NCBI RefSeq assembly: GCF_001305575.3
Contig: NZ_CP012373.2
Coordinates: forward strand, 2,366,261-2,430,260
Source of the DNA: Beggiatoa leptomitoformis
Lineage (GTDB): Bacteria; Pseudomonadota; Gammaproteobacteria; Beggiatoales; Beggiatoaceae
DNA: 64,000 bases
Reading direction: 5' to 3'
Shown: positions 17,272 to 25,243 of the stretch, in pieces
How positions within the stretch are numbered: the stretch's first letter is position 1
How the letters are laid out: each line of letters opens with the position of its first letter
Notes under the pieces: model-generated
What the model saw: only the letters and a program-made list of their open reading frames with translations
The model's database searches: none
Told to the model about the DNA's origin: nothing
Program-made: the position numbers and the translations under genes

Positions 17272-18357
17272 TCAATAATTAAATTTGTCAAAAGTCCGCA
17301 ATGCTAACCCACATGCAATCATTAATGCAGGGGCATCGCGCATTAAATCCTTCTTAGGAACTTTAGCGGATAACGACATGGAAGCGAAAGGATTTGCAAT
17401 CGTGACATGCCCTCCAACCTTATTACTGACATGTTCTATAATGCCCGGAATGGACGCACAACCACCCGCGATGAGAATATGTGATAACTGCCCATATTTC
17501 GGAGAAGCATCTGATGAATAGTAATATTGCACCATACGGCTAATTTGTTGTGCCATTTCTGCTTTAAAGGGTTCTAATACTTCAATTTCATAATCGTCTG
17601 GCAATCCACCGTTACGCTTTGCTAAGTTGGCTTCTTCATAACTAATACCATAACGATGCTGAATATTTTCGGTGAGTCGTTTACCACCAAATAACTCTTC
17701 ACGCGAATAGACAATCTTATTATTCCCTAATACATTAATCGTTGTGGTTGTTGCACCTACATCGACTAAACCAATGGTTTCATCCACGTTAATTTCAGGA
17801 TCGCTTTCTGCCAATAGACGAAACGCATTTTCGAGTGCATACTTTTCAATGTCCACGACCCTGACTTTTAATCCACCCAGTTCTGCACTTGCAATGCGTA
17901 TTTCAACATTTTCACTACGCGAGGCAGCTAAAAGAACATCCATGCGTGTCTCAGGGTCTTTATCATTAGGACCAATAACCTCAAAGTCAAAGCTGATTTC
18001 GTCTAAGGGGTAAGGGATATATTGCTCAGCATCGGCTTCAATCAGGGCGCGTCGTTCATCATCTGACATGCCTTTGTCCATTTCGATGATTTTGGTAATC
18101 ACGGCAGGACCAGAAACAGCAACCGCAGAAAACTGTGCTTTTGGCTTAGCACGGCGAACAACACGACTAATGGCCTCACCAACAGTTTCTAGTTCGACGA
18201 CGTTTTTATCCTCTACCGCTTTTTCTGGCAAGGGTTCTATCGCGTAACTCTCAACCTTGTAGTTATTACCCGCTCGGCTGAGTTCAAGTAGTTTAACGGC
18301 TGTAGAGCTTATATCTATGCCCACCAGCGGTTCAGGCTTTAAACTAAAGATTCCCAC
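17272..18357 (-). CDS. pilM: Type IV pilus assembly ATPase-like PilM
   Basis: PilM is an actin/FtsA-like cytoplasmic protein that binds the PilN tail and connects the alignment complex to the motor. The 361-residue protein shows the actin-fold phosphate motifs 'LVGIDISSTAVKLLEL' (residues 11-26) and 'GLVDVGATTTTINV', and the adenosine motif 'ILIAGGCASIPGI'. It heads pilMNOPQ and is divergent from mrcA across 140 bases, the classic gammaproteobacterial layout. Confidence 0.96.
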   Translation of the reverse strand: MGIFSLKPEPLVGIDISSTAVKLLELSRAGNNYKVESYAIEPLPEKAVEDKNVVELETVGEAISRVVRRAKPKAQFSAVAVSGPAVITKIIEMDKGMSDDERRALIEADAEQYIPYPLDEISFDFEVIGPNDKDPETRMDVLLAASRSENVEIRIASAELGGLKVRVVDIEKYALENAFRLLAESDPEINVDETIGLVDVGATTTTINVLGNNKIVYSREELFGGKRLTENIQHRYGISYEEANLAKRNGGLPDDYEIEVLEPFKAEMAQQISRMVQYYYSSDASPKYGQLSHILIAGGCASIPGIIEHVSNKVGGHVTIANPFASMSLSAKVPKKDLMRDAPALMIACGLALRTFDKFNY

Positions 18358-18480
18358 TGAATTTTCCTTTAAAACAGATATGTTATACAGGATATTTGTT
18401 AATATACATTAAACTCTAAAGCTAACTATAGGTCAATACTTATTAAAAAGTATTGATTAGAGTCTTTACTCACAACGCTT

Positions 18481-18486
18481 TATAAT
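18481..18486 (+). promoter_or_regulatory. Candidate -10 element for mrcA
   Basis: A perfect TATAAT lies in the 140-base divergent region between pilM and mrcA. No good -35 hexamer is found 16-18 bases upstream. If used, transcription would begin near 18493, which favours an mrcA start downstream of 18498. Low confidence. Confidence 0.3.
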
Positions 18487-18497
18487 GAAAAGTATAA

Positions 18498-21092
18498 ATG
18501 TCATTTTACTGTTTGCTTATGATTATCAGCCAATTCTTCTATAAGATTTTTCGCGCTTTTCTTGTGATGGGCCTGCTTTTAGCTACCATCATGATAGGTA
18601 TTGGAATTTACTTGCAATGGTATATTATTCCACAATTACCTGCTACCGAACGGCTGAAGGATATTCAGCTTCAAGTACCGTTACGGGTTTATACCAATGA
18701 CGGCAAATTAATCGCCGAATTTGGCGAACAACGACGTATTCCCATCGGAAAAGATAGTTTGCCTCCAATGATGGTCAATGCTGTCTTAGCGGCTGAGGAT
18801 TCCCGTTTTTTTGAACACTCAGGCGTTGATTTAAAAGGGTTGTTACGTGCTGCGTGGAGTTACCTAAAAACGGGCGAAAAATCTCAAGGCGGTAGTACTA
18901 TAACGATGCAAGTTGCACGTAATTTCCTACTTTCTCCTGAGAAAAAATTTGAGCGTAAATTAAAAGAAATCTTCCTTGCATTACAAATTGAACGTGAACT
19001 GACAAAAGAAGAAATTTTAGAATTGTATCTAAATGTTATTTTCATGGGCAATCGAGCTTATGGTGTAGGGGCTGCTGCACAGATTTATTATGGGCACAAT
19101 TTACAAGACTTAACGGTTGCTGAATATGCAATGTTAGCAGGACTTCCTAAAGCACCATCCGCTAATAATCCTATTAGCAATCCAGAACGCGCCATGCAAC
19201 GACGCAATTACATTTTGAATCGCATGTTAGAGTTTGGGTATATCACGCCTGCCCAACATGCAGAGGCAATTAACGCGCCTAATACCGCCAAAATTTATGC
19301 GACAACGTTAGAAGCTGATGCACCTTACATAGCCGAGATGGTGCGTGCTTACATGCAAGAAAAATATGGTGATGATTTTAATACTAAAGGACTTCGAGTT
19401 TTTACAACCATAGACCCTGCATTACAAAGCAAAGCACAAACCGCATTGCGTAATGCCCTCTTTGATTATGATGAGCGTCATGGTTATCGTGGTGCAATAG
19501 GACATGAAAAAATATCCGCTGATCCTAATCCTGAAGAATTAAACACTTTACTCAGTAAGTATTCTATACACGGCGGTATGTTACCCAGTATCGTCCTTGC
19601 CGTTAAAGAGCGAACACTGCAAGCCTATAATGGACGTATCGGACGTTTTGAGATTACATGGGAAAACCTTGCTTGGGCAGGGCGATATATTGATGATGAT
19701 AGACGGGGTGCAAACCCTAGAAGCCCTAAAGACATTGCCAATAAAGGCGATATCATTATGGTTCGCGCGATTAAACAACAAGTTAATCCTGATAATACGA
19801 CGATGGATGAAGATGGTAACGAAGAAGTACAAGCCCCCACTAGTGATGAGTTTGTGACTTTTAACGACCCGTCAATTAAATGGCGATTGGCATCGGTTCC
19901 ACAAATAGAAGGTGCATTGATTGCCTTAAAACCAGCAAATGGTGCAATTATCGCCTTATCAGGTGGATTTGATTTTAACCAAAGTAAATTCAATCGTGTT
20001 ATACAAGCCTTGCGTCAACCGGGGTCTAATTTTAAACCATTTATTTACTCTGCCGCCTTAGATAAAGGATTTTCTGCTGCAAGCATTATCAATGACGCAC
20101 CAAAAACTTATCAAACAGGCAACATCACATGGCGACCTGAAAATTATAGCCATAAATTCTATGGACCAACCAGCGTTCGCACGGCGTTAACCCACTCACG
20201 AAACATGGTTTCCATTCGTCTATTAGAAGAAGTTGGTATTGACTATGCTATTGATTATGTAACTAAATTTGGATTTAAAAAAGACCGTATTCCACGTAAT
20301 TTAACAACGGCATTAGGAACTGGTGAAGTCACTCCCTTAGAATTAGTAACGGGTTATGCCACCTTAGCAAATGGTGGTTATGCCGTAGAACCTTATTTTA
20401 TTGCGCGAATTGAAGACAGTGCAGGCACAGTACTATATGAAGCCAATCCACCCACCGTTTGTTATGACTGCAACACAACAAAAATAACCGAAGCGACCAA
20501 AGTCTTTACCAACTTACCAATAAACACCGTCACACCTGCCCCTGTTGATGCAAATATTTCATCTGTATCACCTGAAAAAATGCCACGTCCTGCTGAATTA
20601 GTACTACGCCCACAAAATGCGTGGATTATGACTTCTATGTTGAAAGATGTTGTGCGTTTTGGTACGGCAAAGCGCGCCTTAAAACTAAATCGTAACGACA
20701 TTGCAGGAAAAACAGGAACAACTAACGGACCTAATGATGCGTGGTTCTCAGGTTACACTCCCGATGTAGTTACAACAACATGGGTTGGTTTTGACCAACC
20801 GCGCTCACTGGGTAGCAAAGAAACAGGGGGACGGGCGGCATTGCCTATGTGGATGGAGTTTATGGAAGAAGCCTTAAAGAAATACAAAGAACGCACCTTA
20901 CCAAAACCAGATGGATTAATCACTGTACGGATTGACCCCAGTACAGGGCTACGCGCAACAGGCGACAATCCTAATGGTAAAATGGAAGAGTTTTCCCCTG
21001 ACACCGTTCCTAAACAATATTCTTCTGCGTCACAAAGCACACCCGATACATCACAAGGTCAAAGTGGCAATCCTTTAGAGCAACTTTTTTAA
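18498..21092 (+). CDS. mrcA: Penicillin-binding protein 1A
   Basis: PBP1A is a bifunctional class A enzyme that polymerises and crosslinks peptidoglycan. After one membrane helix (about residues 14-36), the GT51 glycosyltransferase domain shows 'EDSRFFEHSGVD' near residue 100, 'QGGSTITMQVARN' and 'ELYLNVIFMGNRAYGVGAAA'. An OB-like insert follows. The transpeptidase has the catalytic SxxK in 'PGSNFKPF' (Ser near 510), SRN and 'KTGTT' near 738. The 864-residue length is normal. The start is uncertain: ATGs at 18498 and 18519 both lack a strong RBS. It is followed one base later by plsY (TAACATG junction), starting a co-directional envelope operon. Confidence 0.96.
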   Translation: MSFYCLLMIISQFFYKIFRAFLVMGLLLATIMIGIGIYLQWYIIPQLPATERLKDIQLQVPLRVYTNDGKLIAEFGEQRRIPIGKDSLPPMMVNAVLAAEDSRFFEHSGVDLKGLLRAAWSYLKTGEKSQGGSTITMQVARNFLLSPEKKFERKLKEIFLALQIERELTKEEILELYLNVIFMGNRAYGVGAAAQIYYGHNLQDLTVAEYAMLAGLPKAPSANNPISNPERAMQRRNYILNRMLEFGYITPAQHAEAINAPNTAKIYATTLEADAPYIAEMVRAYMQEKYGDDFNTKGLRVFTTIDPALQSKAQTALRNALFDYDERHGYRGAIGHEKISADPNPEELNTLLSKYSIHGGMLPSIVLAVKERTLQAYNGRIGRFEITWENLAWAGRYIDDDRRGANPRSPKDIANKGDIIMVRAIKQQVNPDNTTMDEDGNEEVQAPTSDEFVTFNDPSIKWRLASVPQIEGALIALKPANGAIIALSGGFDFNQSKFNRVIQALRQPGSNFKPFIYSAALDKGFSAASIINDAPKTYQTGNITWRPENYSHKFYGPTSVRTALTHSRNMVSIRLLEEVGIDYAIDYVTKFGFKKDRIPRNLTTALGTGEVTPLELVTGYATLANGGYAVEPYFIARIEDSAGTVLYEANPPTVCYDCNTTKITEATKVFTNLPINTVTPAPVDANISSVSPEKMPRPAELVLRPQNAWIMTSMLKDVVRFGTAKRALKLNRNDIAGKTGTTNGPNDAWFSGYTPDVVTTTWVGFDQPRSLGSKETGGRAALPMWMEFMEEALKKYKERTLPKPDGLITVRIDPSTGLRATGDNPNGKMEEFSPDTVPKQYSSASQSTPDTSQGQSGNPLEQLF

Positions 21093-21093
21093 C

Positions 21094-21708
21094 ATGCTAA
21101 TTGATATACTAATTCTTATAATGGCCTACTTATTAGGTTCATTTAACTCTGCTGTCGTCATTAGTCACGTCATGGGGTTTACCGACCCGCGCACACAAGG
21201 GTCTGGCAACCCCGGTGCAACCAACGTATTACGTCTAGGCGGTACAAAAGCTGCCATTGTTACCCTGCTGTTGGACATATCTAAGGGGGTTATTGCTGTT
21301 GGTGTTGCTTTATTACTCAATTTATCAACGGTAAGCATCGCATTAGTCGGATTTACTGTATTTATTGGACACCTATTCCCCTTATTTTTTCACTTTAAGG
21401 GCGGGAAAGGGGTAGCAACCGCATTTGGTGTGATTGTTATGTTTAACAGTCTTGCAGGACTCACCACACTAGCAACATGGTTATTGGTTGCTGTTATCAG
21501 CCGTTACTCCTCCTTATCTGCCTTGATAGCAGGTACACTTGCACCGCTTTACCTCTATCTTTGGCACGCGCCAGTTGCTTATTGGGCAACGGATATTCTC
21601 ATCAGTTTGTTACTCATCTGGCGACACCGTAGCAATATTCACAAACTGCTAAATGGACAAGAAAGTAAAATAGGCGCTAAAAAATCCGCTGATGTATCCT
21701 CTGACTAG
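21094..21708 (+). CDS. plsY: Glycerol-3-phosphate acyltransferase PlsY
   Basis: PlsY transfers the acyl group from acyl-phosphate to glycerol-3-phosphate, the first step of phospholipid synthesis, in the inner membrane. The 204-residue protein has the family motifs 'YLLGSFNSAVVIS', 'GSGNPGATNVLRLGG' and 'HLFPLFFHFKGGKGVAT' and about five membrane helices. Its TAG stop (21706-21708) straddles the junction with an insertion sequence: TA is the target site and G is the first IS base. Restoring the empty site gives TAA instead, so protein length is unchanged by the insertion. Confidence 0.96.
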   Translation: MLIDILILIMAYLLGSFNSAVVISHVMGFTDPRTQGSGNPGATNVLRLGGTKAAIVTLLLDISKGVIAVGVALLLNLSTVSIALVGFTVFIGHLFPLFFHFKGGKGVATAFGVIVMFNSLAGLTTLATWLLVAVISRYSSLSALIAGTLAPLYLYLWHAPVAYWATDILISLLLIWRHRSNIHKLLNGQESKIGAKKSADVSSD

Positions 21709-21777
21709 GGCGTGTCATCAAATAGTAAAAAATGTTATATTATAGGTATATACCCAGATATCGCCAAGGATAAAACA

Positions 21778-22197
21778 ATGAGTCGTCGCTATGCCTTAAC
21801 CGATGAACAATGGTCAAAACTAGAACCGCTACTCCCTGGGCGTAAAGGACATGTCGGGATGACGGCTAAAGATAACCGCTTGTTTATTGATGCTGTTCTA
21901 TTCCGTTATCGCAGTGGCATTCCTTGGCGCGACCTCCCCGAACGCTTTGGTGATTTCCGTGTCGTCCATACCCGCTTCAGTCGTTGGTCTAAGAAAGGTG
22001 TCTGGGAACGTGTTTTCAAGATACTAAGTGCCGATGCCGATAATGAATATGCCATGATAGACAGCACAATAGTTAGAGCGCATCAACATAGTAGTGGTGG
22101 TGGCGCAGATGAAGCCATTGGACGTAGCGCAGGGGGTTTAAGTACCAAGATTAACTCCGTTGTTGACGCACTGGGCAATCCGACCCTTTTTTTTTGA
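21778..22197 (+). CDS. IS5-family transposase, N-terminal frame (orfA)
   Basis: The ATG at 21778 has AAGGA 7 bases upstream; a GTG at 21712 in frame lies inside the terminal repeat and is unlikely. The 139-residue product carries the DUF4096-type N-terminal region ('LTDEQWSKLEPLLP', 'FRYRSGIPWRDLPERFG') and the first catalytic aspartate in 'AMIDSTIVRAHQHS'. It ends at a TGA directly after a run of nine T (22187-22195). Joining to orfB by a -1 shift gives a complete transposase of about 250 residues. Confidence 0.88.
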   Translation: MSRRYALTDEQWSKLEPLLPGRKGHVGMTAKDNRLFIDAVLFRYRSGIPWRDLPERFGDFRVVHTRFSRWSKKGVWERVFKILSADADNEYAMIDSTIVRAHQHSSGGGADEAIGRSAGGLSTKINSVVDALGNPTLFF

Positions 22198-22526
22198 CTG
22201 CGGGACAGGCAAGCGACCTTGAAGGGGCTGATGCTCTTATTCCTCAGATAAAGGCAAACGCTTTATTGGCTGATAAGGCTTATGATGCTGATGAACGGGT
22301 TAGAGATGTTTTAAAACAGAAAAGCATAGAACCTGTGATTCCGTTCAGGAAAAATCGTTTAAATCCACCTGATTATGATAAAGCTCTTTATAAGGCACGT
22401 TATTTAATCGAGCATTTCTTTGGTAAATTAAAGCAATATCGTGCAATAGCTACACGATATGATAAACGCGCTAGGAATTTCTTAAGTGGGGTTTATTTGG
22501 CTTCTACCTTGATTCTTTTAGCTTGA
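22194..22526 (+). CDS. IS5-family transposase, C-terminal frame (orfB)
   Basis: This frame overlaps orfA by four bases and continues the transposase: 'LTAGQASDLEGADAL', then the second aspartate in 'LLADKAYDADERVRD' and the glutamate in 'LIEHFFGKLKQYRAIATRYDK'. It lacks its own RBS, so it is expected to be translated only by a -1 frameshift from orfA on the T9 run. Alternatively, one T has been lost and this is a broken copy. Confidence 0.82.
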   Translation: MTAGQASDLEGADALIPQIKANALLADKAYDADERVRDVLKQKSIEPVIPFRKNRLNPPDYDKALYKARYLIEHFFGKLKQYRAIATRYDKRARNFLSGVYLASTLILLA

Positions 22527-22562
22527 ACCTTTAACCCTTCTTATTTGATGACAGGCTCTAAC

Positions 22563-23384
22563 ATGATAACGCTAAAAAAATATTTTCTATTTGGCATATT
22601 TCTACTGCTTACTGCTTGCAACACCAACCGCTATGCGTGGCAACCTGTCAGTTATGACACGCATATTGTCTGGGCAGATGACAACACGGAACTTCTTATC
22701 GGCAATACCCGTTTTGAACAACGCCAAAGCCTAGACCCCTTGATGGGAACAACTACAAAACGCCATTTTTCCCACCAACTATTCCTCGTTAATCCTGATG
22801 GTTCAAATAGACGCGCCCTTACCTCTAATCGCCCAAATCAACTGGGACAAATTTATTATATGAAACAAGCGGGTTATGTACTTGTCGAATCATTGCTAGA
22901 AAATGGCGTAAAACAGTTTCATAAAATTGATTTACAAGGTAATGAACGCCTTTTATTAGAAATTCCGCCCATTGCCGAAAATACCTGTCCTGATAAGTCT
23001 GTTGACTTAAACTCAACAGTCATCCCATCTGCTGATGGTCACTATATTGCGTATGCCTACCTCATGCATTGTCAACAAATTAACATCCTGTTTTACACGA
23101 CCGACCGTGCAACGTTTGCAGACCAACAAATCTTAACCGTAGATGCTGGACAATATGAAGTAACATGGCGCAAAGATGGCGCATTTATTCTTGCTTCCAC
23201 CACAGCAAAAACGGCATGGCAACTGCTACCACAAACCCCAATTGTCAACACCGCTATGCCTCGTTGTTTTAGCCCAGCAACCAGTAGTAGCATGATTACC
23301 GCTGATGGTCGCGCTGTCAGTTTAGATGAGAAAGGTATTAATATCAGTGCTATTGGCACATATCCCGCTTTTGGGTGTCAATAA
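22563..23384 (+). CDS. Uncharacterised lipoprotein, tandem paralogue 1
   Basis: This is a 273-residue predicted lipoprotein with lipobox 'LLLTACNTNR' (cysteine near residue 19). I place the start at 22563; the upstream ATG at 22545 lies in the IS terminal repeat. The body has beta-propeller-like features ('VWADDNTELLIGN', 'LFLVNPDGSNRRALT', 'IPSADGHYIAYAY') reminiscent of TolB/WD40-like blades, but no named family is recognised. Characteristic motifs are 'IYYMKQAGYVLVESLLENGVKQF' and a final 'YPAFGCQ'. The next gene is a clear paralogue. Without the IS it would follow plsY with a TAACATG junction; now the IS end supplies an ACAGG before its ATG. Confidence 0.7.
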   Translation: MITLKKYFLFGIFLLLTACNTNRYAWQPVSYDTHIVWADDNTELLIGNTRFEQRQSLDPLMGTTTKRHFSHQLFLVNPDGSNRRALTSNRPNQLGQIYYMKQAGYVLVESLLENGVKQFHKIDLQGNERLLLEIPPIAENTCPDKSVDLNSTVIPSADGHYIAYAYLMHCQQINILFYTTDRATFADQQILTVDAGQYEVTWRKDGAFILASTTAKTAWQLLPQTPIVNTAMPRCFSPATSSSMITADGRAVSLDEKGINISAIGTYPAFGCQ

Positions 23385-23418
23385 TTTATCGTTTCGTCAC
23401 AAGAAGGAAAAATGTGTA

Positions 23419-24246
23419 ATGCGCTACTACTTATCATTAATAGGGATTAGTTTAACGGCTTTACTCATCAATGGCTGTAGCACCACCAGTACAGAAGTAA
23501 AACCAGAAGAATGGAAAACCATAGAACGAACCGACAAAGCTGTCTGGGCGGATGATGCGTCAGATATTGCTGTTGTTAGCCAATCGTTTGAACAACAACA
23601 AGATAATAAACGCAATATAACCCACCGTTTATTTATTCAAAATGCGGATGGTAGCAATAAACATGAGATTACCCCACAGGCACGTGAAAACCTCAATGGG
23701 GAAATATACTATATGAAACAAGCAGGTTATCTGGTTGTAGAATCTTTGCTAGATAATGGTGTGCGACAATTCAATAAAATATTGCTAGATGGGCGTGAAA
23801 TTCTAATTATCGAAACACCTAATAAAGACAGCCAACCTTGTCGTGAAGAATCACAAGGTGTTCAAGTTTTCCACACCGTTCTTCCCTCCCCTGATGGACA
23901 AATTCTAGCAAATATTTATAGCCCTGAATGTGGTGCGGTTAGTGTTGATTTTCTCTTTGCAAACAATCTGAATATCACCTCAGCACAATATATGAATATC
24001 ACAGAACCACTGATAGCAACATGGCACAAAGACGGTTATATCATTTTAACCAATGCATCCAAGACCAACGCATGGCGTGTTTCTATGCAAGAAAGCCAAC
24101 CCGTTCCTATTCCGCCCCCTGCCTGTGTTTCTCCCGTGACCACCAGTAGCAATATTGCCAGTGATGGACGCAAGATAATCATTAGCGAAACAGGCGAGTT
24201 GACGATTGAAAATGGTGGCACACAATCGGCGTTTGGATGTCAATAG
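23419..24246 (+). CDS. Uncharacterised lipoprotein, tandem paralogue 2
   Basis: This 275-residue lipoprotein is homologous to the preceding one along its length. Shared features are the lipobox ('LLINGCSTTS'), 'VWADDASDIAVVSQSFEQQQ', 'IYYMKQAGYLVVESLLDNGVRQF', 'LPSPDGQI' and the C-terminal 'QSAFGCQ'. I chose the ATG at 23419, preceded by AGAAGGA, instead of an in-frame ATG at 23326 inside the previous gene, because only the later start gives a good signal peptide. No known domain is recognised beyond a loose resemblance to beta-propeller sugar- or peptide-binding lipoproteins. A strong hairpin follows. Confidence 0.7.
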   Translation: MRYYLSLIGISLTALLINGCSTTSTEVKPEEWKTIERTDKAVWADDASDIAVVSQSFEQQQDNKRNITHRLFIQNADGSNKHEITPQARENLNGEIYYMKQAGYLVVESLLDNGVRQFNKILLDGREILIIETPNKDSQPCREESQGVQVFHTVLPSPDGQILANIYSPECGAVSVDFLFANNLNITSAQYMNITEPLIATWHKDGYIILTNASKTNAWRVSMQESQPVPIPPPACVSPVTTSSNIASDGRKIIISETGELTIENGGTQSAFGCQ

Positions 24247-24264
24247 TCATAATCTTATGAAAAT

Positions 24265-24297
24265 AAAGCAGTCAGATTCTACAGGTCTGATTGCTTT
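24265..24297. terminator. Bidirectional hairpin terminator
   Basis: A 12-bp stem with one G-T wobble (AAAGCAGTCAGA at 24265-24276; TCTGATTGCTTT at 24286-24297) with a 9-base loop. It lies between the second paralogous lipoprotein gene and the convergent FlgO-like gene, 19 and 11 bases from their stops. Confidence 0.65.
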
Positions 24298-24307
24298 ACG
24301 CCAGTGG

Positions 24308-24886
24308 CTACCACCACGACGGTTCTTTTAACAACCGCATGGTATTTTCTCCTAACGGCAAACTATACGCATGTGCCGCTAATACTTGACTATCACGAAA
24401 ACTAAGTAATTTTAATGTGATAAAAACCATATTTTCACCCACTGCATACGTTCCTGTCACAACATTTCCCTGTCCATTAGTACAAATCGTCTGTACATCA
24501 CGCGCAAGTGCGAATTCCCCTTCTGCTGAAATTAATGCCAATGGGTCTTGTAACTTAACCTCACGCACAAAATAGCCTTTTTGGGTAAACCGAACGGATA
24601 ACTGTTCGCCGATTAAACGTCCTAATGGTGTACTGTTATGTAAATTATTAATGTCCGCGATAGTTGTAACCAATAAACACTTATTGGGTTGAACATTATT
24701 CGTATGATACTGTAGCAATTCATCTGCGGCCGCATAGCTTGTTGCCACCAAATCTGCGTCGCGTTGTTGTCTCTGCGTACTAGTGCATTCACTGGTATGC
24801 ACACGATGCGCACAGTCACCAAAAGCGGTATATTCCGCACAACCCGTTAAAGCAAACAGAATTAAGTATAACCACTTAAACTGCAT
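24308..24886 (-). CDS. FlgO-like lipoprotein
   Basis: This 192-residue protein has a lipobox 'LFALTGCAEY' (Cys16). After a Cys-containing spacer it has a domain like FlgO: 'NKCLLVTTIADINNLHNSTPLGRLIGEQL', then 'GYFVREVKL' and 'VVTGTYAVGENMVFITLKLLS'. FlgO is an outer-membrane lipoprotein of the Vibrio flagellum, but the domain also occurs in non-flagellar lipoproteins. No flagellar gene is in this window. Here it may be part of a surface or pilus-related structure; this is inference. It is transcribed alone, towards the tandem lipoproteins. Confidence 0.72.
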   Translation of the reverse strand: MQFKWLYLILFALTGCAEYTAFGDCAHRVHTSECTSTQRQQRDADLVATSYAAADELLQYHTNNVQPNKCLLVTTIADINNLHNSTPLGRLIGEQLSVRFTQKGYFVREVKLQDPLALISAEGEFALARDVQTICTNGQGNVVTGTYAVGENMVFITLKLLSFRDSQVLAAHAYSLPLGENTMRLLKEPSWW

Positions 24887-25243
24887 AGTATTTCCTTTTT
24901 AATGTCCATCATTAAACCCTGCCAAAATTAAATAATTTTTAAAAAAATCAATCGTATGACTCATATATTAATCTCAGCAGTGCCAAAAAAACTAAGGATA
25001 AATCATTTTCCTGATAAGCGACGGTCTGAATCAGAACTCTCAAGGCTAATAGAATTTCTAGCATTATCAATGCTATTTTTATCTTATTCGCGTCTAATAG
25101 TCTGCTTAGAATGCGTTAAACCCTGTCAATTTTGAAAATCCTGCTTTGGGCAATTGTTTAGCCTTTCCTGTATTACGATAAATAAAGAGATAACCGCTAT
25201 AATCAGTCCAGATTTCATTTACCGCTATTTAGAGTCCTGCATC
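24887..25243. other. Gene-free interval with orphan hairpin and candidate promoter
   Basis: No convincing coding frame. It holds a terminator-like hairpin on the plus strand: TAGCATT (25059-25065), loop ATC, AATGCTA (25069-25075), then five T (25076-25080). No plus-strand gene upstream needs it, so a small transcript could end here. A TATAAT at 25198-25203 probably serves the GTPase gene at 25244; the -35 match (TTACGA, 25173-25178) is weak with a 19-base spacer. Confidence 0.45.

Larger units (their letters stand above)
21708..22558 (+). mobile_element. 851-bp IS5-family (IS427-like) insertion sequence
   Basis: The element has imperfect terminal inverted repeats: GGGCGTGTCATCAAATA at 21708-21724 and its counterpart at 22542-22558, 15 of 17 matching. 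A TA target duplication flanks it (21706-21707 and 22559-22560). It carries two overlapping frames that together encode an IS5/IS427-group DDE transposase. It sits exactly in the plsY stop codon, between plsY and the following lipoprotein gene. The ends look intact, so the copy may be recent. Confidence 0.93.

Noticed and set aside
22545-22562. Earlier start for the first paralogous lipoprotein
   Set aside because: These bases are the right terminal repeat of the IS and cannot be ancestral coding sequence; the ATG at 22563 gives a proper lipoprotein signal.
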